Of a stretch of DNA of 8,188 nucleotides, positions 1 through 6,047 are shown in pieces. The stretch comes from JASFJH01 sp050117725 (lineage in GTDB: Bacteria > Pseudomonadota > Gammaproteobacteria > AKS1): positions 1 through 8,188 of the forward strand of contig JASFME010000094.1 of NCBI GenBank assembly GCA_050117725.1. The letters are read 5' to 3'. Position 1 is the stretch's first letter, and each line of letters begins with the position of its first letter. The notes under the pieces were generated by a model. It saw nothing but the letters and a program-made list of their open reading frames with translations. It did not search any database and was not told where the DNA came from. Made by a program: the position numbers and the translations under genes.

Positions 1-2
1 TG

Positions 3-443
3 GGGCTGCGTTATTTAACAGAAAATGACACTACTGTCATTGCAGAATATTATCGCAATGGCGCGGGCTACAGCAGGTCCGAACTGGATGATTTCTACCG
101 GGCTGTTCATGCTGCCGACTATACCGGCAATGCCGCGTTGCTGGATAAACTGGAGAGCCTGGCCCGCCAGGGCTACGCAAAACGCAATCCCGGAAAGAAT
201 TATTTTTATCTTCGTATAAGCAACAAGGAACCGTTCGATATTCTCTATTTCACTCCCTCTGTAACGGCCATTATCAACATGGATGACAGCAGTTACTCCC
301 TGGCCCCGGAATTGCTCTATACCGGCATTACCAATCTTGAACTGCGATTACGTGCAACCATCCTTGAAGGTGAGCGTTTTTCGGAGTTTGGTGAAAAGCT
401 CAATAGCAACAAGCTGGAGTTCAGGTTGCGTTATTATTTTTAA
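3..443 (+). CDS. Outer-membrane beta-barrel-like protein, C-terminal part (5' end outside window)
   Basis: The reading frame is open from the left edge (first full codon at position 3) to TAA at 441-443, giving 146 residues that begin GLRYLTENDTTVIAEYY. No start codon is needed inside the window, so this is the end of a longer gene. The last residues (LEFRLRYYF) alternate polar and hydrophobic positions and finish with Phe, the pattern of the C-terminal beta-signal read by the BAM complex. Other stretches (YFYLRISNKE; ILYFTPSVTAIINMDD; LLYTGITNLELRLRATI) also look like amphipathic strands with turns between them. An Asp/Tyr-rich, more helical section around residues 24-57 may be an extracellular loop or plug-like insert. 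I infer a beta-barrel in the outer membrane. The family, substrate and partners cannot be named, because the N-terminal part is missing. The gene converges on the FHA gene. Confidence 0.75.
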   Translation, partial: GLRYLTENDTTVIAEYYRNGAGYSRSELDDFYRAVHAADYTGNAALLDKLESLARQGYAKRNPGKNYFYLRISNKEPFDILYFTPSVTAIINMDDSSYSLAPELLYTGITNLELRLRATILEGERFSEFGEKLNSNKLEFRLRYYF

Positions 444-512
444 TGTACGGGACAGGTGTAACAGGGTATGCGATGAGTTGGATGGACGGTTATTACGTTC
501 TAATCTGGTACT
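444..512. other. Convergent intergenic spacer
   Basis: This 69-base spacer lies between the TAA of the beta-barrel gene (+) and the stop codon of the FHA gene (-). I looked for a stem followed by a T-run on either strand and found none, so transcription of the two convergent genes may end by Rho-dependent means or overlap. It is more AT-rich than the flanking coding sequence. Confidence 0.4.
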
Positions 513-1160
513 TCAGTTGTTTTGTGTATAGAACTGCACTTGTGTACTGCCGATGTGGATCATGTCACCATCCCGTAACAGCCAGCTTTTCTCGCCGATA
601 TCGTTGTTACCGACAGTAATGTCGTCATCCCCGAGTTTTGAAATATGATAACCGTCGCTTCGCCGTGTTATCAGTGCGGGCTGCAAACCATACTTACCCA
701 GATCAGTCAGGCCTGATTTCAGCTTCAGGGTCTTGCCGAGCTTTTTGCCGCTGAGGATTTGTAGCCAGCCGTTGGCCTGTTTCTTTTTCGGGGATGAGGA
801 AGGCGGTGTCTCTGGCACTGGTCCCGGTGCTTCTGCCACCTCTGTGACAAAGCCGGGTTCATGCGTGACAATATCTTCGACGCTGTAGATCAGGACATGT
901 TTGCCAATCCGGATGAGGTCATCGTCAACGAGTTTGTGTTCGAAAACCGGTTTGTGGTTTACAAATGTGCCATCCTCGCCGCTGTCGTTATGCAGGACAC
1001 TGTCGCCCCTGGTGGTGATCAGGCGGGCATGCACAGGCTGCAGGGCAAGGCTGTCGATGTGAATATCGCAGCCGGGGTCGCGGCCGATAGTCATTGTGCC
1101 TTCCTTGACAGCAATGAGGCGCAGGGTCTTGCCCTTGAATGACAGCGTCAGTTTCGGCAC
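513..1160 (-). CDS. Protein with two FHA-type domains, first canonical in outline, second degenerate
   Basis: The protein has 215 residues and a GTG start at 1160-1158; no in-frame ATG lies upstream and the first internal Met falls inside the first domain. FHA domain 1 covers about residues 5-95. It has the Gly26-Arg27 pair, His44 and the loop GTFVN (64-68) typical of phosphothreonine-binding FHA folds. The usual Ser of the SxxH motif is Gln41 (QPVH). A Pro/Ser/Lys-rich linker follows (about 108-128). Residues 131-212 form a second beta-rich module, with LGKYG where GR would be and an end (LRDGDMIHIGSTQVQF) like the last strands of an FHA domain. There is no signal peptide or membrane segment, so it is probably cytoplasmic. 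FHA proteins usually dock to phosphorylated partners, but no kinase gene lies in this window and the partner is unknown. It lies downstream of corB on the same strand, with a 65-base gap that carries a candidate promoter. Confidence 0.88.
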   Translation of the reverse strand: MPKLTLSFKGKTLRLIAVKEGTMTIGRDPGCDIHIDSLALQPVHARLITTRGDSVLHNDSGEDGTFVNHKPVFEHKLVDDDLIRIGKHVLIYSVEDIVTHEPGFVTEVAEAPGPVPETPPSSSPKKKQANGWLQILSGKKLGKTLKLKSGLTDLGKYGLQPALITRRSDGYHISKLGDDDITVGNNDIGEKSWLLRDGDMIHIGSTQVQFYTQNN

Positions 1161-1196
1161 GTCTGTATATCCATATATAACCGATTATTAAAACAG

Positions 1197-1225
1197 ATTA
1201 TAGACGCAATATATCAGGCGGTGCA
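1197..1225 (-). promoter_or_regulatory. Candidate sigma70 promoter of the FHA gene
   Basis: Read on the minus strand, a perfect TATAAT (1202-1197) lies 17 bases after TGCACC (1225-1220), a 3/6 match to the -35 consensus. Initiation would fall near 1190, leaving a leader of about 30 bases before the GTG at 1160. A second TATAAT (1230-1225) overlaps the corB stop codon but has no recognisable -35. The region is strongly AT-rich, which raises the chance of accidental TATAAT matches. Confidence 0.4.
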
Positions 1226-2512
1226 TTATATTTCGTCGCTGTGAATACCGCTCTTGTCGGGCATGACCGGATAAATTTTCGCGGTTTTGACGACACTGTC
1301 GCCCGCCTGGATGATTTCCATCGGGTAGCCGTTGATCATGAGGCTGGTACCCTGTTCCGGGATGTCCTGCAAGTGCTCCAGGATCAGGCCATTCAGTGTC
1401 TTTGGCCCGTCTGTTGGCAGTCTCCAGCCGAGCAACTTGTTCAGCTCACGGATATTGGCCGTGCCATCCACCACCCATGTGCCATCTTCCTGTGGATGGA
1501 CCTCCTTGATGCTGGTCATCGGGTCGGTGGTAAATTCGCCGACAATCTCTTCAAGGATATCCTCGAGCGTCACCAGTCCCTGTACCTCACCGTATTCATC
1601 AACCACGATACCGACGCGGCGACGTTTTTTCTGGAAGTTCAGTAATTGTTTATGTAATGGCGTGTTTTCCGGAACAAAATAAATATCCTGGGCCGTAGCC
1701 AGCAGTGTCTCGGCGGTAAGGTTATTCTGGGTCAGCAGTTTCATGATCCGGCGCAGGTGAATAATGCCGACAATCCGGTTTATGTCACCGCGGTACAGCG
1801 GCAGGCGGGTATGTTGTGCGCTGTAAATTTGTTCGAGCACATTGCTCCAGTCGTTGTCGATATCAATACCGATGATGTCTCCACGCGGTACCATGATGTC
1901 ATTCACGGTCACCTGTTCGAGATCGAGTATCCCCAGCAACATATTCTGGTGTGAACGCGGGATCATACTGCCGGCCTCGAGCACGACAGTGCGCAATTCT
2001 TCCTGGCTCAGTGTCATGCGGTCTTCGCGCATTTCGATGCGCAGCAGGCGGAACATGCCGGTCGTGAACAGGTTCAGTAGCCAGACAAACGGTGTACTGA
2101 TTTTCATTAAGGGCACGAGTAACAGTGTCGCCGGGAAGGCGAATTGCTCCGGTCGTACCGCGGCAAGCGTTTTCGGTGTGACTTCGGCGAACAACACCAT
2201 GATTACGGTGAGAAACATCGTAACCAGGAAAGGGTCCGGTTCGTAGAACAGGCGAAAGGACAGTATGGTAGTCAGGACACTGATCAGGATATTGACAAAA
2301 TTATTACCAAGCAGCAGTAAGCCGAGCAGCCGATCCGGTTTTTCGAGCAGGCGACTCGCACGCAGCGCGCCGGCATGCCGGTCACGCGCCAGGTGGCGCA
2401 GGCGATAACGGTTCAGTGCCATCAGGCCGGTTTCCGAGCCGGAGAAAAAGCCGGAAACGATGATCAGGAAAAACAGCAGGAGCAGTAATATACCTATGGG
2501 TATGTCGTCCAC
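1226..2512 (-). CDS. corB: CorB/YfjD-type inner-membrane protein (CNNM/DUF21-CBS-CorC_HlyC), HlyC/CorC family
   Basis: The protein has 428 residues, starting at GTG (2512-2510) with AGAGAGG about ten bases upstream. The N-terminal CNNM (DUF21) membrane domain covers roughly residues 5-160. It shows the FSGSET motif (23-28) at the end of the first membrane helix and EVTPK (110-114) in a later helix, both typical of CNNM/CorB transporters. A tandem CBS pair follows (about 206-330), containing VDEYGEVQGLVTLEDILEE, and then the CorC_HlyC transporter-associated domain (about 336-415). Bacterial CorB/CorC proteins bind Mg-ATP at the CBS pair and take part in Mg2+ (and Co2+) efflux across the inner membrane; the role here is inferred from the family. 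It lies 83 bases after ypjD on the same strand, the same pairing as yfjD-ypjD in E. coli. The length and domain order are those of an intact family member. Confidence 0.93.
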   Translation of the reverse strand: MDDIPIGILLLLLFFLIIVSGFFSGSETGLMALNRYRLRHLARDRHAGALRASRLLEKPDRLLGLLLLGNNFVNILISVLTTILSFRLFYEPDPFLVTMFLTVIMVLFAEVTPKTLAAVRPEQFAFPATLLLVPLMKISTPFVWLLNLFTTGMFRLLRIEMREDRMTLSQEELRTVVLEAGSMIPRSHQNMLLGILDLEQVTVNDIMVPRGDIIGIDIDNDWSNVLEQIYSAQHTRLPLYRGDINRIVGIIHLRRIMKLLTQNNLTAETLLATAQDIYFVPENTPLHKQLLNFQKKRRRVGIVVDEYGEVQGLVTLEDILEEIVGEFTTDPMTSIKEVHPQEDGTWVVDGTANIRELNKLLGWRLPTDGPKTLNGLILEHLQDIPEQGTSLMINGYPMEIIQAGDSVVKTAKIYPVMPDKSGIHSDEI

Positions 2513-2595
2513 AGGGTGGAAACCTCTCTTATGACGGGATCAACATGTTGTACGGTGAACACAGGACAGTCAAGCTGACCAGGCTGATCAGGACT
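2513..2595 (-). other. Spacer between ypjD and corB
   Basis: These 83 bases separate the ypjD stop from the corB GTG. On the minus strand there is a TTGACT near 2570, but nothing better than a weak -10 (TACAAC or CAACAT) at acceptable spacing, and no terminator-like stem with a T-run. I therefore read ypjD and corB as probably co-transcribed. The corB Shine-Dalgarno (AGAGAGG) lies just upstream of its start. Confidence 0.35.
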
Positions 2596-3405
2596 TCAAT
2601 TGCTCAGGATCAATTCGAGTACCAGTTTGCTGCCGAAATAGGCCAGCAGTAATACGCCGAAACCGGTCAGTGTCCAGCGAATCGCAGTACGGCCACGCCA
2701 GCCGGACAGCCAGCGCCCGGCCAGCAGGATACCGAATACGCTCCAGGCCAGCAGTGACAACACGGTCTTGTGCACAAGGTGCTGGGCAAAAATATCCTCG
2801 AGATACAGTATCCCGGTCAGCAGTGACAGGCTGAGCAGGACAAAGCCGCCGGCAATCAGCCGGAACAGCAGGTTTTCCATTTCCTGCATGGGGGGGAGGG
2901 CGCGCATAAAGCCGCCGGGGTGCTTGTGACGCAGCTGACGGTCCTGGATGGCCAGCAACACCGCCTGCAGGGCGGCAATGCCAAGCAGGCTGTAGGCCAG
3001 CAATGACAACACGATATGCAGTTCAATGTGGCTGGCCTGGCTGTTCAACAGGATGCGTTGCCCCGGTATGAGCTGTTCCAACAGCATGGCCAGGGCGGCC
3101 AGCGGCAGGATCACAATACCCAGGCTTTCGATGCGCTGGAACAGCGCGGTGACCAGCATAAGCAAGGCAACCAGCGCGGTAACCAGTGACAAGGCATTGA
3201 AAAACCCCAGGTTTATACCACTTTCGGTGATCAGCGTGGACGCCAGCACACTGCCGTGCAGGATCACGGCGCCAAACCCGAGCGACAGCAGTGGCAGCCG
3301 ATTGTACGGTTGCACCCCCTGGCCGCCGGCTAACCGCCGACCAAGCAGGAAGGTGGTCGCAAGATACAGGGCGATGGCGAGGGTTGTAATGATAACGGGG
3401 TCCAT
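2596..3405 (-). CDS. ypjD: YpjD/CorE-like inner-membrane protein of the cytochrome c assembly (CcsA) family
   Basis: The protein has 269 residues and an ATG start at 3405-3403, the first Met in this frame; its Shine-Dalgarno is weak. It is very hydrophobic, with about eight predicted membrane segments (roughly 3-22, 37-57, 68-88, 94-111, 127-153, 179-201, 212-231 and 243-267). His residues at 126 and 130 (SHIELH), and at 209 and 212 (HLVHK) at the start of a membrane helix, resemble the paired His positions of CcsA/CcmC-type haem-handling proteins. A basic loop (about 155-165) and the RWLSGWRGR segment (231-239) are likely cytoplasmic by the positive-inside rule. YpjD homologues are placed in the cytochrome c assembly family, but their function is unproven; some annotation schemes call them CorE because of the neighbouring corB. 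The position divergent from ffh matches E. coli and supports orthology. Confidence 0.88.
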   Translation of the reverse strand: MDPVIITTLAIALYLATTFLLGRRLAGGQGVQPYNRLPLLSLGFGAVILHGSVLASTLITESGINLGFFNALSLVTALVALLMLVTALFQRIESLGIVILPLAALAMLLEQLIPGQRILLNSQASHIELHIVLSLLAYSLLGIAALQAVLLAIQDRQLRHKHPGGFMRALPPMQEMENLLFRLIAGGFVLLSLSLLTGILYLEDIFAQHLVHKTVLSLLAWSVFGILLAGRWLSGWRGRTAIRWTLTGFGVLLLAYFGSKLVLELILSN

Positions 3406-3494
3406 GGTGGCAGGCCGAATGTGATCCTTGTGGTGTGTGGCCGTTTAGAAATAACTCTGTTAGGCTTTTGATTGACAAGAATAATGGCATATTT

Positions 3495-3519
3495 CCGGGG
3501 CGCATAGAAGCGTCTCCGG
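3495..3519. repeat. Imperfect hairpin in the divergent intergenic region
   Basis: CCGGGGCGC (3495-3503) pairs with GCGTCTCCGG (3510-3519) around the loop ATAGAA. This gives nine base pairs with one G-T pair and one bulged T. No T-run follows on either strand, so it is not a standard terminator. It could be a protein-binding palindrome or a structure in a leader transcript. Confidence 0.4.
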
Positions 3520-3608
3520 CACGAATGCAGGAAGCAGATAGGATCTTGTAGGAAATTTGCGGCTTTTGTGAAGAATCTGGCAGTACGATGGTGATTGTGC
3601 TGGCATTA

Positions 3609-3638
3609 TTGTCAAGCTTGCAGAACAATAACGAAAAT
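3609..3638 (+). promoter_or_regulatory. Weak candidate promoter for the phosphodiesterase-like gene
   Basis: TTGTCA (3609-3614, 5/6 to consensus) is followed after 18 bases by GAAAAT (3633-3638, 4/6). Initiation near 3645 would leave a very short leader before the ATG at 3661 and would cut into the AAGGGA that is the only Shine-Dalgarno candidate. This weakens the call. Confidence 0.25.
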
Positions 3639-3660
3639 AATAAGGGATGTTATTGACTAC

Positions 3661-4428
3661 ATGAATATTAGAGTGCTCGGTTGCAGCGGCGGTATAGGCC
3701 AGGGCCTGCATACCACGTCGTTGCAGATTGACGATGACATTTTGATTGATGCCGGTACAGGTCTGGGTGATCTGGATCTTGAGGCGATGGGACGTATCAA
3801 ACATATTTTTGTTACGCATTCACATCTCGATCACGTATGTTTCATTCCCTTGTTGATAGACACGATTTTTGACCGCGTCGAGGAACCGGTGGTGATTCAT
3901 GGTCAGGAATCGACGCTGCAGGCGCTGCAGGCCTATATTTTCAACTGGGTCGTCTGGCCCGATTTCGCCGAATTACCGCGCCCGGACCGGCCGGTGCTCA
4001 GTTACAAGGTCATGTCACCGGGTGACACTGTCGAGATCAATGGCCGGAAAATCGAGATGATCAAGGTCAACCATATCGTGCCTGCCGTGGGCTACCGGAT
4101 CGAGTCCGAGACAGGCGCTGCCTTTGCCTTCAGTGGTGATACAAGCACGAATGACACGTTCTGGTCGGCGCTCAATGCCCATGACCGCCTTGATCTGTTG
4201 TTCGTCGAATCGGCGTTTTCTGACAAGGATCGCAAAATCAGTGAATTGGCGAAGCATTATTGCCCGGCAACGCTGTCTGCCGACCTCGCAAAGCTGCGGC
4301 ACCAGTCGGAAATTTACCTGACGCATCGCAAACCCGGCGATGAGGGCAGGATCCTGCAGGAAGTGCATGAACACACCGGTAACCGGAGCATACAGGCTTT
4401 GGCCGGCGGCGAACTATTTACGCTATAA
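3661..4428 (+). CDS. Metallo-beta-lactamase-fold hydrolase resembling class II 3',5'-cyclic-nucleotide phosphodiesterases
   Basis: The protein has 255 residues. I chose the ATG at 3661 because the protein then begins MNIRVLGCSGG, the usual first strand of this family. An upstream in-frame start would add 22 residues of unconserved-looking sequence. AAGGGA lies 13 bases upstream, a rather long spacing. Metal ligands of a binuclear site are all visible: HSHLDH at 53-58 (the HxHLDH of class II phosphodiesterases), His138, Asp160 in FSGDTS, and His222 in YLTHRKPGDE. The expected reaction is hydrolysis of a cyclic nucleotide phosphodiester with bound Zn or similar metals. The substrate cannot be read from sequence, and other phosphodiesters are possible. 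No signal peptide is seen, so the protein is probably cytoplasmic. The gene ends 52 bases before ffh in the same direction, so the two may be partly co-transcribed. E. coli lacks this gene between ypjD and ffh. Confidence 0.85.
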   Translation: MNIRVLGCSGGIGQGLHTTSLQIDDDILIDAGTGLGDLDLEAMGRIKHIFVTHSHLDHVCFIPLLIDTIFDRVEEPVVIHGQESTLQALQAYIFNWVVWPDFAELPRPDRPVLSYKVMSPGDTVEINGRKIEMIKVNHIVPAVGYRIESETGAAFAFSGDTSTNDTFWSALNAHDRLDLLFVESAFSDKDRKISELAKHYCPATLSADLAKLRHQSEIYLTHRKPGDEGRILQEVHEHTGNRSIQALAGGELFTL

Positions 4429-4429
4429 T
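4424..4429 (+). promoter_or_regulatory. Candidate -10 element for ffh overlapping the preceding stop codon
   Basis: A perfect TATAAT covers the stop codon of the phosphodiesterase-like gene (TAA at 4426-4428). No good -35 is present: the best hexamer at 18-base spacing is TGGCCG (4400-4405), 3/6. Initiation near 4436 would give a leader of about 45 bases carrying the hairpin before the ffh ribosome binding site. Confidence 0.4.
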
Positions 4430-4453
4430 AGTCCCCCTCTATAACCGTTTTTC

Positions 4454-4476
4454 GCAGACCGATTGGTCTGCAGGGT
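4454..4476 (+). promoter_or_regulatory. Perfect hairpin abutting the ffh Shine-Dalgarno
   Basis: GCAGACC (4454-4460) and GGTCTGC (4465-4471) are exact inverse complements around a four-base loop GATT. The ffh Shine-Dalgarno AGGGT (4472-4476) begins at the next base and lies four bases before the ATG at 4481. No T-run follows the stem, so it is not an intrinsic terminator. It could modulate ribosome access or protect the 5' end of the message. Confidence 0.5.
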
Positions 4477-4480
4477 AATC

Positions 4481-5860
4481 ATGTTTGAAACACTGACCGA
4501 ACGACTTTCCTCCACCCTGAAAAATCTGCGTGGCCAGGGGCGCCTGAGCGAGGACAATATCAAGGAGGCCCTGCGCGAGGTGCGCATGGCATTGCTCGAG
4601 GCCGATGTGGCATTGCCCGTGGTCAAGGGCTTTATCGAGCGGGTGCGCGAGCGCGCTATCGGCCAGGAGGTGCTGCAAAGCTTGACCCCCGGCCAGGCGC
4701 TCATCAAGGTCGTCAATGAAGAACTCGTGCATGTCATGGGCGATGCCAACGAGGCGCTCGACCTGGCTGCCCAGCCGCCGGCAGTTATCCTTATGGCCGG
4801 CCTGCAGGGTGCGGGCAAGACGACGAGTGTCGCGAAACTGGCGCGCTGGCTGACCGAGCGCCACAACAAGAAGGTGCTTGTGGTCAGTGCCGACGTCTAT
4901 CGCCCGGCGGCGATCGAGCAGCTCAAGACCCTGGCAGGCGAGATCGGGGTCGACTGTTTCCCGAGCAGCGCCGACGAGGACCCCATAAATATCGCCAATG
5001 CGGCGCTCGAGCATGCGCGCAAGCAGTATTTCGATGTGCTGATCGTCGATACCGCCGGCCGCCTGCATATCGACGAGGCCATGATGGGCGAGATCAAGGC
5101 CCTGCACGCGTCGCTCAAACCGGTGGAGACCCTGTTCGTCGTTGACAGCATGACCGGCCAGGATGCGGCGAATACAGCCAGGGCCTTCCACGATGCCTTG
5201 CCACTGACCGGCGTGATCCTGACCAAGACCGACGGTGATGCCCGTGGTGGTGCGGCCCTGTCGGTGCGCGAGATCACCGGCAAGCCGATCAAATTCCTCG
5301 GCGTCGGCGAGAAAACCGCCGCGCTCGAGCCGTTCTACCCGGATCGCATGGCCTCGCGCATCCTCGGCATGGGCGACATGCTCAGCCTGATCGAGGAGGC
5401 GCAGCACAAAGTCGATCACAAGGAAGCCGAAAAACTGGCGAAGAAGCTGCAGAAAGGCAAGGGCTTCGATCTTGGTGATTTCCGCGAACAGTTGCGGCAG
5501 ATGCAGAGCATGGGCGGCCTGAGCAGTATGATGGACAAACTGCCTGGCGTCGGCGAACTGCCCGAGCAGGTCCGCGGCCAGGTCACGGACAAGAGTTTCG
5601 TGCACATGGCAGCGATCATTGATTCGATGACCCCGGAAGAACGCCTGCGGCCACAGCTGATCAAGGGCTCGCGCAAGCGCCGCATCGCGAACGGGGCCGG
5701 CCGCACGGTGCAGGAGGTCAATAAGTTGTTGAAACAGTTCACCCAGATGCAGAAAATGATGAAAAAACTCGGCAAGGGCGGCGGCATGAAAAAGCTGATG
5801 CGCGGTATGGGTGGCAAACTGCCGATGCCGGGCGGCTCCTCAGGCAAAATGCCTTTTTAA
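4481..5860 (+). CDS. ffh: Signal recognition particle protein Ffh (SRP54 homologue), GTPase
   Basis: The protein has 459 residues, close to the 453 of E. coli. The ATG at 4481 is preceded by AGGGT and gives the family's usual start MFETLTERLS. The N domain is a helical bundle (about 1-90). The G domain follows with GLQGAGKTT (P-loop, 107-115), DVYRPAAIEQL (138-148), DTAGR (190-194), TKTDG (248-252) and FLGVGEK (272-278). The Met-rich M domain (about 310-459) contains the RNA-binding helix SRKRRIANGAGRTVQEVN (397-414) and repeated Met-Gln-Met-Met-type segments that hold signal sequences. With 4.5S RNA, Ffh binds signal sequences emerging from the ribosome and docks with FtsY at the inner membrane in a GTP-dependent cycle. 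No 4.5S RNA or ftsY gene is in this window. The tail (GKMPF) is Gly/Met-rich, as in relatives. All functional motifs are intact. Confidence 0.98.
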   Translation: MFETLTERLSSTLKNLRGQGRLSEDNIKEALREVRMALLEADVALPVVKGFIERVRERAIGQEVLQSLTPGQALIKVVNEELVHVMGDANEALDLAAQPPAVILMAGLQGAGKTTSVAKLARWLTERHNKKVLVVSADVYRPAAIEQLKTLAGEIGVDCFPSSADEDPINIANAALEHARKQYFDVLIVDTAGRLHIDEAMMGEIKALHASLKPVETLFVVDSMTGQDAANTARAFHDALPLTGVILTKTDGDARGGAALSVREITGKPIKFLGVGEKTAALEPFYPDRMASRILGMGDMLSLIEEAQHKVDHKEAEKLAKKLQKGKGFDLGDFREQLRQMQSMGGLSSMMDKLPGVGELPEQVRGQVTDKSFVHMAAIIDSMTPEERLRPQLIKGSRKRRIANGAGRTVQEVNKLLKQFTQMQKMMKKLGKGGGMKKLMRGMGGKLPMPGGSSGKMPF

Positions 5861-5864
5861 TCAA

Positions 5865-5893
5865 TTGATTAGCAGGTAAGACAGCGTTATACT
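5865..5893 (+). promoter_or_regulatory. Candidate sigma70 promoter of the rpsP-rimM-trmD-rplS operon
   Basis: TTGATT (5865-5870, 4/6) and TATACT (5888-5893, 5/6) are separated by exactly 17 bases, beginning five bases after the ffh stop codon. Initiation would fall near 5900, leaving a leader of about 150 bases before rpsP. The position, just after ffh and before the ribosomal protein operon, is where an operon promoter is expected. Confidence 0.6.
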
Positions 5894-5924
5894 CTGGCCC
5901 GGCGCGGAAAATCCGTAAAAACAC

Positions 5925-5985
5925 CGGCAAGCCCCTTTCATTTTGCCGCGATTTGCGTAAAATGTGCCGATTTTTCAGGGCTTGC
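5925..5985 (+). promoter_or_regulatory. rpsP leader with competing inverted repeats
   Basis: GCAAGCCC (5927-5934) and GGGCTTGC (5978-5985) form a perfect eight-base-pair stem enclosing 43 bases. CGGCAA (5925-5930) can instead pair with TTGCCG (5943-5948), and CATTTT (5939-5944) with AAAATG (5959-5964). The first two pairings share bases 5927-5930 and cannot form together. A TTTTT run (5971-5975) lies between the arms of the long stem. This resembles a switchable leader, but the fold has not been computed and no known ribosomal-protein leader motif is recognised. Confidence 0.35.
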
Positions 5986-6003
5986 GTGAATTCGCAGCCG
6001 GAA

Positions 6004-6018
6004 TCCCGTTGGTCGGGA
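6004..6018 (+). promoter_or_regulatory. Short hairpin upstream of the rpsP ribosome binding site
   Basis: TCCCG (6004-6008) pairs with CGGGA (6014-6018) around TTGGT. It ends 12 bases before the AGAGGA (6031-6036) that serves as the rpsP Shine-Dalgarno. It is only five base pairs and may be accidental. Confidence 0.25.
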
Positions 6019-6047
6019 ACAGAGCAGCACAGAGGAAATACCAGTAC

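Larger units (their letters stand above)
3406..3660. other. AT-rich divergent intergenic region between ypjD and the phosphodiesterase-like gene
   Basis: These 255 bases separate the two divergent starts and must hold the promoters for both directions. Three things are visible. An interrupted hairpin lies at 3495-3519. Two similar elements sit in opposite orientation: TTGACAAGAATAATGGC at 3472-3488, and GGCATTATTGTCAA at 3602-3615, which reads TTGACAATAATGCC on the other strand. Toward the plus strand there is a weak promoter candidate just before the gene. Short ORFs reading into this region on either strand have no Shine-Dalgarno and no recognisable protein features. Confidence 0.5.

Noticed and set aside
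3023..3628. A 201-codon minus-strand frame over ypjD and its upstream region
   Set aside because: Its second half overlaps ypjD in another frame and yields a Pro/Arg/His-rich sequence with no membrane pattern or motif, while ypjD in its own frame is a clear eight-helix protein.
3595..3660. N-terminal extension of the phosphodiesterase-like protein
   Set aside because: The extra 22 residues (MCWHYCQACR...) do not resemble the family start MNIRVLGCSGG and fall in AT-rich intergenic sequence.
4454..4471. The hairpin before ffh as an intrinsic terminator of the preceding gene
   Set aside because: No T-run follows; the stem is followed by the Shine-Dalgarno AGGGT and the ffh start.
4439..5605. 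A 388-codon open frame on the minus strand opposite ffh
   Set aside because: It lies almost entirely antisense to a certain ffh gene. Its composition (rich in Leu, Ala, Gly, His, Gln and Arg) is what the codon bias of ffh gives when read backwards, and it has no Shine-Dalgarno or family motifs.
5964..6047. N-terminal extension of rpsP from a GTG at 5964
   Set aside because: S16 proteins start at MVTIRLSRGG. The extension runs through the structured leader and has no ribosome binding site; the AGAGGA serves the ATG at 6048.
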